Shown: positions 1 to 7,786, counted from the stretch's first letter. The stretch: DNA of 11,848 nt from Trebonia sp. (GCA_030043595.1 JASHXJ010000047.1:1-11848), one strand, 5' to 3'. Translations and numbers: made by a program. The notes: generated by a model not told the origin, from the letters alone.

Positions 1-3000
1 CGGCCTGGCACGCGGCGCTCGGCGCTCGCCGCCCGCAGGGTCGCGCCGCGGTCCAGGTACGCGACGCTGGTGCCGCGTCGCTCACCGGCTCGGGCACCGT
101 CGCGGACATCGTCACCGACGACATGCCCTACCTGGTCGACTCGGTGACGATGGAGCTCAACCGGCATTCCGCCGACATCAGGCTGCTCGTGCACCCGCTG
201 CTGACCGCCCAGCGGGACGTGACCGGGGTCGCGCACGGGATCATGCCCGGGGGTGTGGGTACCGCGCCAGCCGGCAGCCCGGTGCCGCCAGCGGGAGCGG
301 TGCCGGAGTCCTGGATCCACGTCGAGCTCGGTCACCTGCCCGAGCAGGAAAAACTCGCCGGGGACCTGCGCCGCGTGCTCGACGACCTGCGGGTCGCGAT
401 GGAGGACCAGCCGCGCATGCGGTCCGCAGCGCGCGAACTGGTCACCGCGCTCGCCGATGCGGAGGGCAGCGGCCCGGAAGAGGCGGAGGCAGGCGAGCTG
501 CTCGCCTGGCTGGCGGCCGGCCACTTCACGTTCCTCGGGTACCGCGAGTACAAGCTGGTCACGCAATCCGGCGAGCCGGAACTGCGTCCGGTGCCCGGCA
601 CCGGACTTGGCGTGCTGCGCCACGACGGCGCCGACTCGTTCGCCGTCACGCCGCCGGGCGGGCAGCACGGAGCGCGCCCGGCGCGGCCGCTCGTGCTCGC
701 CAAGTCCAGCACCCGGTCCACGGTCTACCGGCCCAGCTACCTGGACTACGTGGCGGTGCGGAAGTTCGGCGCTGACGGGCACGCCAGCGGGGAATACCGC
801 TTCCTTGGCCTGTACACCCAGGCCGCGTACACCGAGTCGATCACGCGCATCCCGGTGCTGCGGCACAAGCTGGACCAGGTGCTCGAAACGGCCGGGCTGC
901 CGGCCGACAGCCACGACGGCAAGGAGCTCATCGAGATCCTGGAGGGGTACCCGCGCGAGGAGCTGTTCGAGATCAGCGCGGAGCAGCTGACCCCGATCGC
1001 GCTCGCCGTGCTGCGGCTGGGCCAGCGCAAGCAGGTCCGGCTGTTCCTGCGGCCTGACGCGTACGGCCGCTACATGTCCTGCCTCGTGTACCTGCCCAGG
1101 GACCGGTACACCACGGCGGTCAGGCTGCGCGCTCAGGAGATCTTGCGCACGGCCCTGCACGGCGTCTCGGTCGACTACAGCGCGATGGTGAGCAACTCCG
1201 CGCTCGCCAGGCTGCACGTCGTGGTGCATGGGGAGCCGGGCCGGCCGCTGCCGCAGGTCGACGCGGACGCGCTGCAGGCGCGGATCGCGGCCGCGGTCCG
1301 CTCGTGGGATGAGGACCTGGCCGCGGAAGCCGAACGCCGGCTTGGCCCCGAACGCGCGGCCCGGCTGCTGCAGGTCTGCGCCGAGGCGATTCCCGAGACA
1401 TACAAGGCGGACGCGACGCCCGCCACCGCCGTCGCCGACCTGACCGAGATGCTCCGGCTGCGCGAGGCCGCGGAGCCGTTCGCGCTGCGTCTCGATACTT
1501 CCGAGGGCGAGCAGCTGCGGCTGCGCATCTTCCGGTCGGCCGGCCCCATCACGCTGTCCGACGTGCTGCCGCAGCTGCAGCACATGGGACTGGAGGTCGT
1601 GGACGAGCACCCGTACGAGTTCGGCGGGTCGATCTCATGCGGCCCCGACGAGGACCACCTGGCGCAGCCGTTCTGGATCTATGACTTTGGACTGCTCGCG
1701 CCGGGGGCCGACGCCGCACGTGCGGCCGCGGTACGCACCCAGTTCGAAGCCGCGCTGACCGCGCTGTGGAACGACCAGACCGAGGACGACGCGTTCAACG
1801 CGCTGGTCCTCGACGCCGGGCTCACCTGGCGCCAGGTCGTCCTGCTGCGCGCGTACGCGCGGTACCTGCGCCAGGTGGGCGTGCGCTTCAGCCAGAACTA
1901 CCTGCAGCGGGTGCTGTGCGCCAACCCGGCGATCACCCGGCTGCTGGTCCGGCTGTTCGAGTCCCGGTTCGACCCCGGCATGCAGGGCGGCGCGGCCGAG
2001 CGCCGCGAGGCGATCGCCGAGGAGCTCCGCGGCGCCCTGGACGAGGTGGTGAGCCTGGACCACGACCGCATCCTGCGCTCCTACCTCGCCCTCGTCGAGG
2101 CGACGCTGCGCACCAACTACTTCCAGCATCCGGACACGCCCGCGCCCTACCTGGTGCTCAAGCTGGCGCCGGAGGACGTGGCGGTGATCCCGGCGCCGCG
2201 GCCGAGGTTCGAGATCTTCGCGTACTCGCCGCGGTTCGAGGCGGTCCACCTGCGGTTCAGCCACGTCGCGCGCGGCGGGCTGCGCTGGTCCGAGCGCCTC
2301 GAGGACTTCCGCACCGAGGTACTTGGCCTCGTCAAGGCGCAGGAGGTCAAGAACTCGGTCATCGTGCCGTCCGGCGCGAAGGGCGGCTTTGTGTGCAAGC
2401 GGCTGCCTGACCAGGCAGACCGTGAGGCGTACGCGGCCGAGGTGCTCGCCTGCTACCGGATGTTCATCAGCGCGATGCTGGACATCACCGACAACATCGA
2501 CGGCGACACGGTGGTGCCGCCGCCCGGCGTGGTCCGCCTCGACGGTGACGACCCGTACCTGGTGGTGGCCGCTGACAAGGGCACGGCGACCTTCTCCGAC
2601 GTCGCCAACGAGATCGCGGACCGCTACGGGTACTGGCTCGGCGACGCCTTCGCGTCCGGCGGCTCGGTGGGCTACGACCACAAGAAGATGGGCATCACCG
2701 CCCGGGGCGCCTGGGAGTCCGTGCGCTGGCACTTCGCCGCGCTCCGGGTCAACCCCGACACCGACGACTTCACGACGGTCGGCATCGGGGACATGTCCGG
2801 CGACGTGTTCGGCAACGGAATGCTGCTGTCCCGGCACATCAGGCTGGTCGCGGCCTTCGACCACCGGCACGTGTTCCTCGACCCGGACCCGGATCCCGCG
2901 GTCAGCTTCGCCGAACGGGAGCGGCTGTTCGCGCTGCCCCGGTCCTCCTGGGCCGACTACGACCAGGCGCTGATCTCGGCGGGCGGCGGCGTCTGGCCGC

Positions 3001-4700
3001 GCGCCACCAAGTCGGTCCCGCTGTCCCCGCAGGCCCGCGCCGCGCTCGGCATCGACGAGGGCACGCTCGCCGCCTCCCCTGACGAGCTGATCTCCGCGAT
3101 CTTGAAGGCCCCGGTCGACCTGCTGTGGAACGGCGGGATCGGCACCTACGTCAAGGCCAGCTACGAGACGCACGCCGACGCCGGCGACCGGTCCAACGAC
3201 GCCGTGCGCATCGACGGCACGCAACTGCGGGCGAAGGTCGTCGCGGAAGGCGGCAACCTCGGGCTCACCCAGGCCGCCCGTATCGAGTACGCACTGGGCG
3301 GCGGGCTTGTCAACACCGACTTCATCGACAACTCGGCCGGGGTGGATACCTCCGACCACGAAGTCAACATCAAGATCTTGCTGGCCGACGCGATCGCCGC
3401 GGGCGACATCAAGCCCTCGGATAGGGCAGGGCTCCTGCACGAGATGACCGACGAGGTCGCCGCGCACGTGCTCAGGCACAACGACGGGCAGAACATGGCC
3501 CTGGCTGTCGCCCGCTACCAGGCGCCGCGGCTGCTCCACGTGCACGCCCGCTACCTGCGCAAGCTCGTCAGCCAGAAGCGCCTGTCGCCGGAAGGCGACG
3601 TGCTGCCGGGGGATAAGGAGATCGCCGCCAGGCGGTCGGCGGGCACCGGCCTGACGTCACCGGAACTCGCCCTCCTGCTCGCGCACACCAAGATCGCCGC
3701 CGCCCAGGAGGTGCTCGCATCCAGCCTGCCCGACGACCCGTACCTGCGGGGCACGCTGGTCGGCTACTTCCCGGCGCCGCTGCGCACCCGGTTCGCTGAC
3801 AGGATGAGCACGCACCGGCTGCGCCGGGAGATCATCACCACCTCCGTGGTGAACGAGATGGTGGACACCGGGGGAACCACGTTCCTGTTCCGGTTGGGCG
3901 AGGAGACTGGCCTCCCTGTGCCGGACATCACCCGGGCGTGGCTGGTCGCCCGCGAGGTCTTCGGCATGGCCGCGTTCTGGCGGCAGGTCGAAGGAAACGC
4001 CGGCGAGGTCGACGAGGACGTGCGGATCGCGCTGGTCCTCGAGGCCCGCAAGCTCGCCGAGCGCGCCTGCAGGTGGGTGCTGCTGAACAGGCGCCCGCCG
4101 TTCGGCATCGCCGAGACGGTGAGCTTCCTGAGCGAGGGAGTCGGCACGGTTCGTTCCGGAATACCTAAATTGCTTTCCGGGCGTGATCTTGCCAGCTATG
4201 AAGAGCGGCGAGCCTCATTCGCCGCGCGCGGCGTGCCCGCGGCGCTCGCCGATGAAGTGGCGGCCATGGTGCCGTCCTACTCCGCTTTCGACATCGTGCA
4301 CAGCGCGGCCATGACCGGCCGTGGTGTCGAGGAGACCGCCGCGGTCTACTTCGCGCTCGCCGACCGGCTGCAGCTTGGCCGGCTGCGCGACCTCATCGTG
4401 GCGCTGCCGCGCGAGGACCGCTGGTCGTCGATGGCGCGGGCGGCGCTGCGCGACGACCTGTACGGCGCGCACGCCGCGCTCACCCGGGACGTGCTGGCCG
4501 TCGGCGGCCACGGCCCGGTCGGCGAGCGGGTCGCGGCGTGGGAAGAGCGGAACGCGGCGGCGGTCGGTCGCGCGGAACAGACGCTCGGCGAAATCTGGGA
4601 GAGCGAGCGTTTCACGTTCACCACCCTGTCGGTCGCCTGCCGGGTCATCCGGACGCTGGTCGCGCCTGGCTCACTGCCCGCTCAGGACGCGGAGGCGTAG
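1..4700 (+). CDS. NAD-dependent glutamate dehydrogenase, large (about 180 kDa) class, 5' partial
   Basis: Catalyses oxidative deamination of L-glutamate to 2-oxoglutarate and ammonia with NAD+, in the cytoplasm; in this family it mainly serves amino-acid catabolism. The frame is open from the left edge (first whole codon at position 3, reading AWHAALGARR), giving about 1565 visible residues. Family members run near 1600-1650, so only the N-terminus is missing and the ATG at 123 is internal (it lies in TDDMPYLVDSVTMELNRH). Counting from that Met: an N-terminal ACT-like regulatory half, then the catalytic core with GGLRWSERLEDFRTEV near 717, the Gly/Lys substrate loop PSGAKGGF (Lys about 753), the dinucleotide-binding segment GIGDMSGDVFGNGML near 887, WNGGIGTYVKAS, KVVAEGGNLGLTQAARIEY near 1037 and a long helical C-terminal domain. 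No frameshift is seen. The stop TAG at 4698-4700 lies inside the convergent lipoprotein gene. Family assignment is very secure; individual catalytic residues are assigned by analogy. Confidence 0.96.
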   Translation, partial: AWHAALGARRPQGRAAVQVRDAGAASLTGSGTVADIVTDDMPYLVDSVTMELNRHSADIRLLVHPLLTAQRDVTGVAHGIMPGGVGTAPAGSPVPPAGAVPESWIHVELGHLPEQEKLAGDLRRVLDDLRVAMEDQPRMRSAARELVTALADAEGSGPEEAEAGELLAWLAAGHFTFLGYREYKLVTQSGEPELRPVPGTGLGVLRHDGADSFAVTPPGGQHGARPARPLVLAKSSTRSTVYRPSYLDYVAVRKFGADGHASGEYRFLGLYTQAAYTESITRIPVLRHKLDQVLETAGLPADSHDGKELIEILEGYPREELFEISAEQLTPIALAVLRLGQRKQVRLFLRPDAYGRYMSCLVYLPRDRYTTAVRLRAQEILRTALHGVSVDYSAMVSNSALARLHVVVHGEPGRPLPQVDADALQARIAAAVRSWDEDLAAEAERRLGPERAARLLQVCAEAIPETYKADATPATAVADLTEMLRLREAAEPFALRLDTSEGEQLRLRIFRSAGPITLSDVLPQLQHMGLEVVDEHPYEFGGSISCGPDEDHLAQPFWIYDFGLLAPGADAARAAAVRTQFEAALTALWNDQTEDDAFNALVLDAGLTWRQVVLLRAYARYLRQVGVRFSQNYLQRVLCANPAITRLLVRLFESRFDPGMQGGAAERREAIAEELRGALDEVVSLDHDRILRSYLALVEATLRTNYFQHPDTPAPYLVLKLAPEDVAVIPAPRPRFEIFAYSPRFEAVHLRFSHVARGGLRWSERLEDFRTEVLGLVKAQEVKNSVIVPSGAKGGFVCKRLPDQADREAYAAEVLACYRMFISAMLDITDNIDGDTVVPPPGVVRLDGDDPYLVVAADKGTATFSDVANEIADRYGYWLGDAFASGGSVGYDHKKMGITARGAWESVRWHFAALRVNPDTDDFTTVGIGDMSGDVFGNGMLLSRHIRLVAAFDHRHVFLDPDPDPAVSFAERERLFALPRSSWADYDQALISAGGGVWPRATKSVPLSPQARAALGIDEGTLAASPDELISAILKAPVDLLWNGGIGTYVKASYETHADAGDRSNDAVRIDGTQLRAKVVAEGGNLGLTQAARIEYALGGGLVNTDFIDNSAGVDTSDHEVNIKILLADAIAAGDIKPSDRAGLLHEMTDEVAAHVLRHNDGQNMALAVARYQAPRLLHVHARYLRKLVSQKRLSPEGDVLPGDKEIAARRSAGTGLTSPELALLLAHTKIAAAQEVLASSLPDDPYLRGTLVGYFPAPLRTRFADRMSTHRLRREIITTSVVNEMVDTGGTTFLFRLGEETGLPVPDITRAWLVAREVFGMAAFWRQVEGNAGEVDEDVRIALVLEARKLAERACRWVLLNRRPPFGIAETVSFLSEGVGTVRSGIPKLLSGRDLASYEERRASFAARGVPAALADEVAAMVPSYSAFDIVHSAAMTGRGVEETAAVYFALADRLQLGRLRDLIVALPREDRWSSMARAALRDDLYGAHAALTRDVLAVGGHGPVGERVAAWEERNAAAVGRAEQTLGEIWESERFTFTTLSVACRVIRTLVAPGSLPAQDAEA

Positions 4701-5779
4701 GTCAGGCCTCCGCCAACGGCGATCACCTGGATCTTCGCGCTGCCCGCGGGCGGGTCGATCGCGGCGAACGAGAGCAGCTGCTGACTTTCGAGCTGCACGC
4801 GAGGGGCTGCCTGGTTCGGCTTGAGCAGCGGCAGCAGGCTGGCCGGGACCGTGATCGGCGGCCCCGGGTTCACCGGCTGGGCATCGTCCAGCTCGGCCGG
4901 GACCTCGACGGTGGTGTTCAGGTACATGGAGTAGAGCACCAGCGCCCCGCCGTCGGCCGTGGCCAGCGCGTACTTGGCGTAGTTCGAGCCTTCGAGCTCC
5001 CACTGCAGCACGTCGCCGCGCGGCGCGCGCAGGCCCTGCACGGAAGTGCGCGCCGCTTCGTACATGCCGGTGGTCAGCGGGCCGCTCGCGACGGCGCTGG
5101 CGGCGGGGCTGGACGGGCCGTCGTCCACGATGGCGGCCTGCAGCGGGCCTACGACGTCCGGGCGGGCGAGCAGCGTTGCCGTGCTCACCGGCAGCGTGCG
5201 GACGTACCCGTCGCTGGTTGTCGCCAGGGGAGGCAGCGACGTGCCCGCGGCGAACTGCGACTCGCTGGCGAGCCGCCACGGCCCCGTAGCGCTTGCCTGC
5301 TGGAAGACCATCAGCACGTTCGTGTCCAGGGGTACCTGCACCCCGGCGCTCCACGTGGCCATTGCGTCGCCGGGCTCGGTACCGGGGACCGAGCGAGGGA
5401 CGTCGGCGACGAACCAGCGCGGGTAACCGGCAGGCTGCGGCAGGTAGAAGACGGGCGTGCCGTAGGCGTACCTGGGGTAGGGCAGTCGCACGTCGTCGTA
5501 GCTGTCCGCCTGGAAGCTGGCGCTGACGTACGAGCGCTGCACGCCGGTGACATCGGACAGCGCCAGCGCGGCGTCGCCGGTCTGCGCGGCCATGTCGCTG
5601 GTGGCGACGTACGAGCTGAAGACCTGGCTCGCCTCGGCGGTGGTCAGGGCGGGCCCGGCGCCAGTCCCGCCGCTCGCCGAGCTGGCCGAACCCGACGTGC
5701 AGCCAGTGACGACGAGCCCCGCGGTCAGGGCGATCGCGGCCGCGGACAGCAGGCGCCGCACGCGCTTTGCGTATGCCAC
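4682..5779 (-). CDS. Secreted lipoprotein, function unknown (DUF8094-like)
   Basis: A 365-residue protein starting with GTG. It has a classic lipoprotein signal: basic n-region (KRVRR, residues 5-9), hydrophobic core LLSAAAIALTAGLVV, and lipobox VTGC with the modified cysteine at residue 27, followed by a Ser/Gly-rich linker. The mature part (about 45-365) would sit on the outer face of the cytoplasmic membrane. It has no enzymatic motif I recognise. The segments around LTTAEASQVFSSYV, the aromatic YPRYAYGTPVFYLP, PRWFVADVP and the tail SFAAIDPPAGSAKIQVIAVGGGL resemble the actinobacterial DUF8094 lipoproteins, but that assignment is from memory. Its stop (TGA, plus-strand tca at 4682-4684) overlaps the last codons of the glutamate dehydrogenase gene, and it is divergent from prfB. 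No Shine-Dalgarno precedes the GTG; a -10-like TATCCT 8 nt upstream suggests leaderless transcription. Existence as a gene is secure; function is unknown. Confidence 0.88.
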   Translation of the reverse strand: MAYAKRVRRLLSAAAIALTAGLVVTGCTSGSASSASGGTGAGPALTTAEASQVFSSYVATSDMAAQTGDAALALSDVTGVQRSYVSASFQADSYDDVRLPYPRYAYGTPVFYLPQPAGYPRWFVADVPRSVPGTEPGDAMATWSAGVQVPLDTNVLMVFQQASATGPWRLASESQFAAGTSLPPLATTSDGYVRTLPVSTATLLARPDVVGPLQAAIVDDGPSSPAASAVASGPLTTGMYEAARTSVQGLRAPRGDVLQWELEGSNYAKYALATADGGALVLYSMYLNTTVEVPAELDDAQPVNPGPPITVPASLLPLLKPNQAAPRVQLESQQLLSFAAIDPPAGSAKIQVIAVGGGLTYASAS

Positions 5780-5787
5780 GAATCGGG

Positions 5788-5793
5788 AGGATA
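5788..5793 (-). promoter_or_regulatory. Possible leaderless promoter -10 of the lipoprotein gene
   Basis: On the minus strand the hexamer TATCCT fits the actinobacterial TANNNT -10 pattern and ends 8 nt before the GTG start at 5779. The mRNA would therefore begin at or next to the start codon. There is no purine-rich ribosome binding site (the region reads cctccc on this strand). No convincing -35 is visible, so this rests on -10 spacing alone. Confidence 0.35.
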
Positions 5794-5852
5794 CCTGGTG
5801 CCGGCGCTGGCGCGGGGCCGCAACCTGTTACGCCGGCACGCCCGTCCTCGCG

Positions 5853-5858
5853 TAGGCT
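5853..5858 (+). promoter_or_regulatory. Possible leaderless promoter -10 of prfB
   Basis: TAGGCT matches the actinobacterial TANNNT -10 pattern and is followed by 7 nt and then the prfB ATG at 5866, the spacing expected when transcription starts at the A of the start codon. No Shine-Dalgarno lies before this ATG. The -35 region is poor (tgttac or ttacgc around 5826-5833, with long spacers). Confidence 0.42.
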
Positions 5859-5865
5859 TTCCGGC

Positions 5866-6978
5866 ATGGCAGCTACCGATCCCGCCGATGAGATATCGGA
5901 ACTGTCGTCCAAGCTCGACAGCATCGAGGCCGTGGTCGACCCCGATGCGATGCGAACCGAGGCCGCCGACCTGCGCGAGCAGGCCGCGGACCCAGGGCTC
6001 TGGGAAGACCAGGCGCGAGCGCAGCAGGTCACCCGGCGGCTCTCCTACCTTGAAGGGGAGCTGGCGCGGCTGGACAGCCTGCGGCAGCGCCTTGCGGACA
6101 CCCGCGTGCTGTTCGAGCTTGCCGACGACGAGCACGACCAGTCCGCCAGGGACGAGGCCACGCAGGACCTCGCCCAGCTGCGCAAGGAAATCGACCAGCT
6201 TGAGGTCCGCACGCTGCTGAACGGCGAGTACGACAACCGCGAGGCGCTGATCACGATCAACTCGCAGGCGGGCGGTGCGGACGCGGAGGACTTCGCGGGG
6301 AACCTGCAGCGGATGTACCTGCGCTGGGCCGAGCGGCACAAGTACTCCGCCGAGGTCTACGACGTCTCCTACGGCGAGGCGGGCATCAAGTCCACCACGT
6401 TCGCGGTGAAGGCGCCGTACGCGTACGGCACGCTGCGCGGCGAGCAGGGCACGCACCGGATGGTGCGCATCTCCAAGTACGACAACCAGGGCCGCAGGCA
6501 GACGTCGTTCGCCGGGGTGGACGTGGTGCCCGTGGTGGAGCAGACCGACCACGTCGAGATCCCCGACGACGAGATCCGGGTGGACGTGTTCCGGTCCTCC
6601 GGACCGGGCGGGCAGGGCGTCAACACGACCGACTCGGCGGTGCGGATCACCCACCTGCCGACTGGGATCGTGGTGTCCTGCCAGAACGAGCGCTCGCAGA
6701 TCCAGAACAAGGCCTCGGCGATGGCGGTCTTGCAGGCCAAGCTGCTCGAGCGGCGGCGACAGGAAGAAGCCGAGGAGATGGCCGCGCTGCGCGGCGACGG
6801 CGGCCGGGCCTGGGGCACCCAGATCCGCAACTACGTGCTCTACCCGTACCAGAACGTGAAGGACGTGCGGACCGGCATGGAAACCGGGAACGCGCTCGCG
6901 GTGCTGGACGGCGAGATCGATGACTTCATCGACGCGGAGATCCGCTGGCTGCGCCGCGGCGAGAACATCGGCAGGTAG
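5866..6978 (+). CDS. prfB: Peptide chain release factor 2 with a variant SPF site
   Basis: RF2 recognises UGA and UAA in the ribosomal A site and triggers hydrolysis of peptidyl-tRNA. The 370-residue product (from ATG 5866) has the usual RF2 length. It shows the N-terminal helical domain (1-110), the codon-recognition domain with GEQGTHRMVRI and NQGRRQTSFAGV, the peptidyl-hydrolysis loop RSSGPGGQGVN with GGQ at 248-250, and the conserved QNERSQIQNKASAM segment. The frame continues in frame upstream to 5767, but the family N-terminus and the -10 at 5853 favour 5866. The gene is uninterrupted: the early in-frame UGA used for autoregulatory +1 frameshifting in many bacteria is absent, as I recall for actinobacteria. 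The oddity is that the anticodon-mimic tripeptide is Ser203-Lys204-Tyr205, 45 residues before GGQ, exactly where E. coli RF2 has Ser205-Pro206-Phe207 (GGQ 250-252). RF1 identity is unlikely because the surrounding sequence is RF2-like. Confidence 0.95.
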   Translation: MAATDPADEISELSSKLDSIEAVVDPDAMRTEAADLREQAADPGLWEDQARAQQVTRRLSYLEGELARLDSLRQRLADTRVLFELADDEHDQSARDEATQDLAQLRKEIDQLEVRTLLNGEYDNREALITINSQAGGADAEDFAGNLQRMYLRWAERHKYSAEVYDVSYGEAGIKSTTFAVKAPYAYGTLRGEQGTHRMVRISKYDNQGRRQTSFAGVDVVPVVEQTDHVEIPDDEIRVDVFRSSGPGGQGVNTTDSAVRITHLPTGIVVSCQNERSQIQNKASAMAVLQAKLLERRRQEEAEEMAALRGDGGRAWGTQIRNYVLYPYQNVKDVRTGMETGNALAVLDGEIDDFIDAEIRWLRRGENIGR

Positions 6979-6985
6979 CAGCCAC

Positions 6986-7008
6986 GGCGGTCAGCCAGGC
7001 GGTCAGCC
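6986..7008 (+). repeat. 11-bp tandem direct repeat between prfB and the SnoaL-like gene
   Basis: GGCGGTCAGCC occurs at 6986-6996 and again at 6998-7008, a 12-bp period. The second copy covers the end of the minus-strand SnoaL-like gene, including its TGA stop. Because the period is a multiple of three, the first copy supplies a second in-frame TGA (plus-strand tca 6991-6993) four codons further on. It looks like a short duplication that doubled the stop codon. Confidence 0.6.
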
Positions 7009-7389
7009 TTTCACGTAGGCGAGCTTCTCCGCGACGAGGCCATCTCTGACGGTGAAGACGTCGATGCCGCGGACGTGGCCGCCGTCCCAGTCGTAGCGCC
7101 AGTGCTGCACGACGCGCGCGCCCGCCGTGAACGAGTCCTCGACCGTGAAGCGGCTGGCCGTGTCGTCGAAGATGGGCTGCCACGCGGCGGAGATGGCCGC
7201 CGGGCCCACGTACCGCTGCCCGTCGGGCGGCGACGTGGACTCGAAGACGCAGTCGTCGCTGATGAGGGCGAGCGTGGCGGCGAGGTCGTGCGCGCCCCAG
7301 GCCGCGTTGAACCGGCTGACGACATCCTCAGCGCCGGCGTCCTGGGCGACGCCGGCGCTGCCCGTGCTCGTCCGGGCCGAGGCGCTCAT
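7003..7389 (-). CDS. SnoaL-like / NTF2-fold small protein
   Basis: A 128-residue protein of the cone-shaped alpha+beta SnoaL/NTF2-like superfamily, which includes polyketide cyclases, limonene-epoxide-hydrolase types and many ligand-binding proteins of unknown role. Visible family features are the opening helix (DVVSRFNAAWGAHDL, about 22-36), the DCVFESTSP strand-turn, the YVGPAAISAAWQPIF helix (about 60-74), and the closing strands ARVVQHWRYDW and HVRGIDVFTVRDGLVAEKLAYVKG. Catalytic assignment is not possible from sequence; the weight-like pattern suggests a binding protein or generic cyclase-like enzyme. The start at 7389 is chosen because its ATG overlaps the TGA of the upstream DUF1059 gene (ATGA), a typical translational-coupling junction. 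A longer in-frame extension to 7533 exists but would run through that gene and is arginine-rich out-of-frame sequence. It is the second gene of a two-gene operon. The first 20 residues are low-complexity and probably disordered. Confidence 0.85.
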   Translation of the reverse strand: MSASARTSTGSAGVAQDAGAEDVVSRFNAAWGAHDLAATLALISDDCVFESTSPPDGQRYVGPAAISAAWQPIFDDTASRFTVEDSFTAGARVVQHWRYDWDGGHVRGIDVFTVRDGLVAEKLAYVKG

Positions 7390-7580
7390 GCGAGCGCTTG
7401 CTCGGCGGGTTCCAGGGAGCCGCGGAGCATCTCCCGCAGGTCGGCGGTGTCCTCGTGCCCGTGCCTGGCGACGGCGTGGGCCGCCGCGGCGTCGAGGACC
7501 TCGTCTTCGGTTCCGGCGATGGTGAGCGTGCAACCGCTCTCGCTCGGCACCTTACGGCAGTCGATCATGTATCGGGCCAT
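7386..7580 (-). CDS. DUF1059 family small protein
   Basis: A 64-residue protein with the DUF1059 signature: MARYMIDCRKVPSESGC at the N-terminus and AAAAHAVARHGHED in the middle. Cys8, Cys17, His35, His40 and His42 are positioned as possible metal ligands; the family has been described as small metal-binding proteins, but no biochemical role is settled. The start is supported by a strong Shine-Dalgarno GGAGGAG (minus strand, about 7587-7593) 6-7 nt before the ATG at 7580. Its TGA overlaps the ATG of the SnoaL-like gene by 4 bp, so the two are translationally coupled and probably functionally linked. The 215-bp upstream region has no copy of the TetR operator found beside the cupin gene. Confidence 0.88.
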   Translation of the reverse strand: MARYMIDCRKVPSESGCTLTIAGTEDEVLDAAAAHAVARHGHEDTADLREMLRGSLEPAEQALA

Positions 7581-7680
7581 CTGGATCTCCTCCTTCGCTC
7601 ATTTTGCGAGCTTGCTAATGTCGGTCGGCCGTTTTCCGCCCAACCCTCGTCCCGTCTATCACGCTGGCCCCACCCGTTGT

Positions 7681-7748
7681 CTTTGTATGCGCCCTGACCA
7701 CTTTCGTGCCCGGTTTGTCCCGATATGAGATGCCTAACACATACAAAG
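7681..7748. repeat. Spaced inverted repeat upstream of the DUF1059 operon
   Basis: CTTTGTATG at 7681-7689 is the exact reverse complement of CATACAAAG at 7740-7748, with 50 bp between. The arms extend imperfectly outward (gttgt against the complement gtttgc). The 215-bp stretch 7581-7795 has no coding sequence I can support and is less GC-rich than its surroundings. It separates the cupin gene from the DUF1059 operon on the same strand. The repeat could be a regulator site pair or one long stem; which of these is unknown. Confidence 0.45.
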
Positions 7749-7776
7749 GCAAACAGCAGAGGCTGATGTGGCACCG

Positions 7777-7786
7777 GCGCTAGCGC
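7777..7786. terminator. Possible weak terminator hairpin after the cupin gene
   Basis: The 10-bp perfect palindrome GCGCTAGCGC starts about 10 bp past the cupin stop (minus strand) and is flanked by CCGG on both sides (ccgg 7774-7777 and ccgg 7791-7794). It could fold in RNA as a short GC stem. There is no U-tract, so termination is uncertain. Confidence 0.25.

Noticed and set aside
123..125. ATG at 123 as the true start of the glutamate dehydrogenase
   Set aside because: The frame is open and family-like upstream (TVADIVTDD precedes it), and no ribosome site lies before this ATG, so the gene starts outside the window.
1635..3545. A 636-codon open frame antisense to the glutamate dehydrogenase gene
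   Set aside because: Long antisense frames are expected opposite high-GC coding sequence. The product is rich in Arg, Val, Gly and His, with no domain, and the sense strand carries clear family motifs.
5866..6000. Programmed +1 frameshift near the start of prfB
   Set aside because: The reading frame is continuous through the region where the in-frame UGA normally lies, and no CUU-UGA type slip site is present.
4671..6032. A 453-codon minus-strand open frame overlapping the lipoprotein gene
   Set aside because: Alternative frame of the lipoprotein; Arg/Ala-rich, no signal or domain, and it also runs into prfB on the opposite strand.
4538..6220. A 560-codon plus-strand open frame spanning the end of the dehydrogenase, the lipoprotein region and the start of prfB
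   Set aside because: Arginine-rich composition without motifs. It overlaps three well-supported genes in other frames or strands, and the lipoprotein reading with signal peptide and lipobox is far better.
7390..7533. N-terminal extension of the SnoaL-like protein
   Set aside because: It would read through the DUF1059 gene in another frame with Arg/His-rich sequence. The ATGA overlap gives a natural start at 7389.
7565..7774. Minus-strand 69-codon open frame between the cupin and DUF1059 genes
   Set aside because: No ribosome site, unusual composition and no recognisable motif; it overlaps the DUF1059 start.
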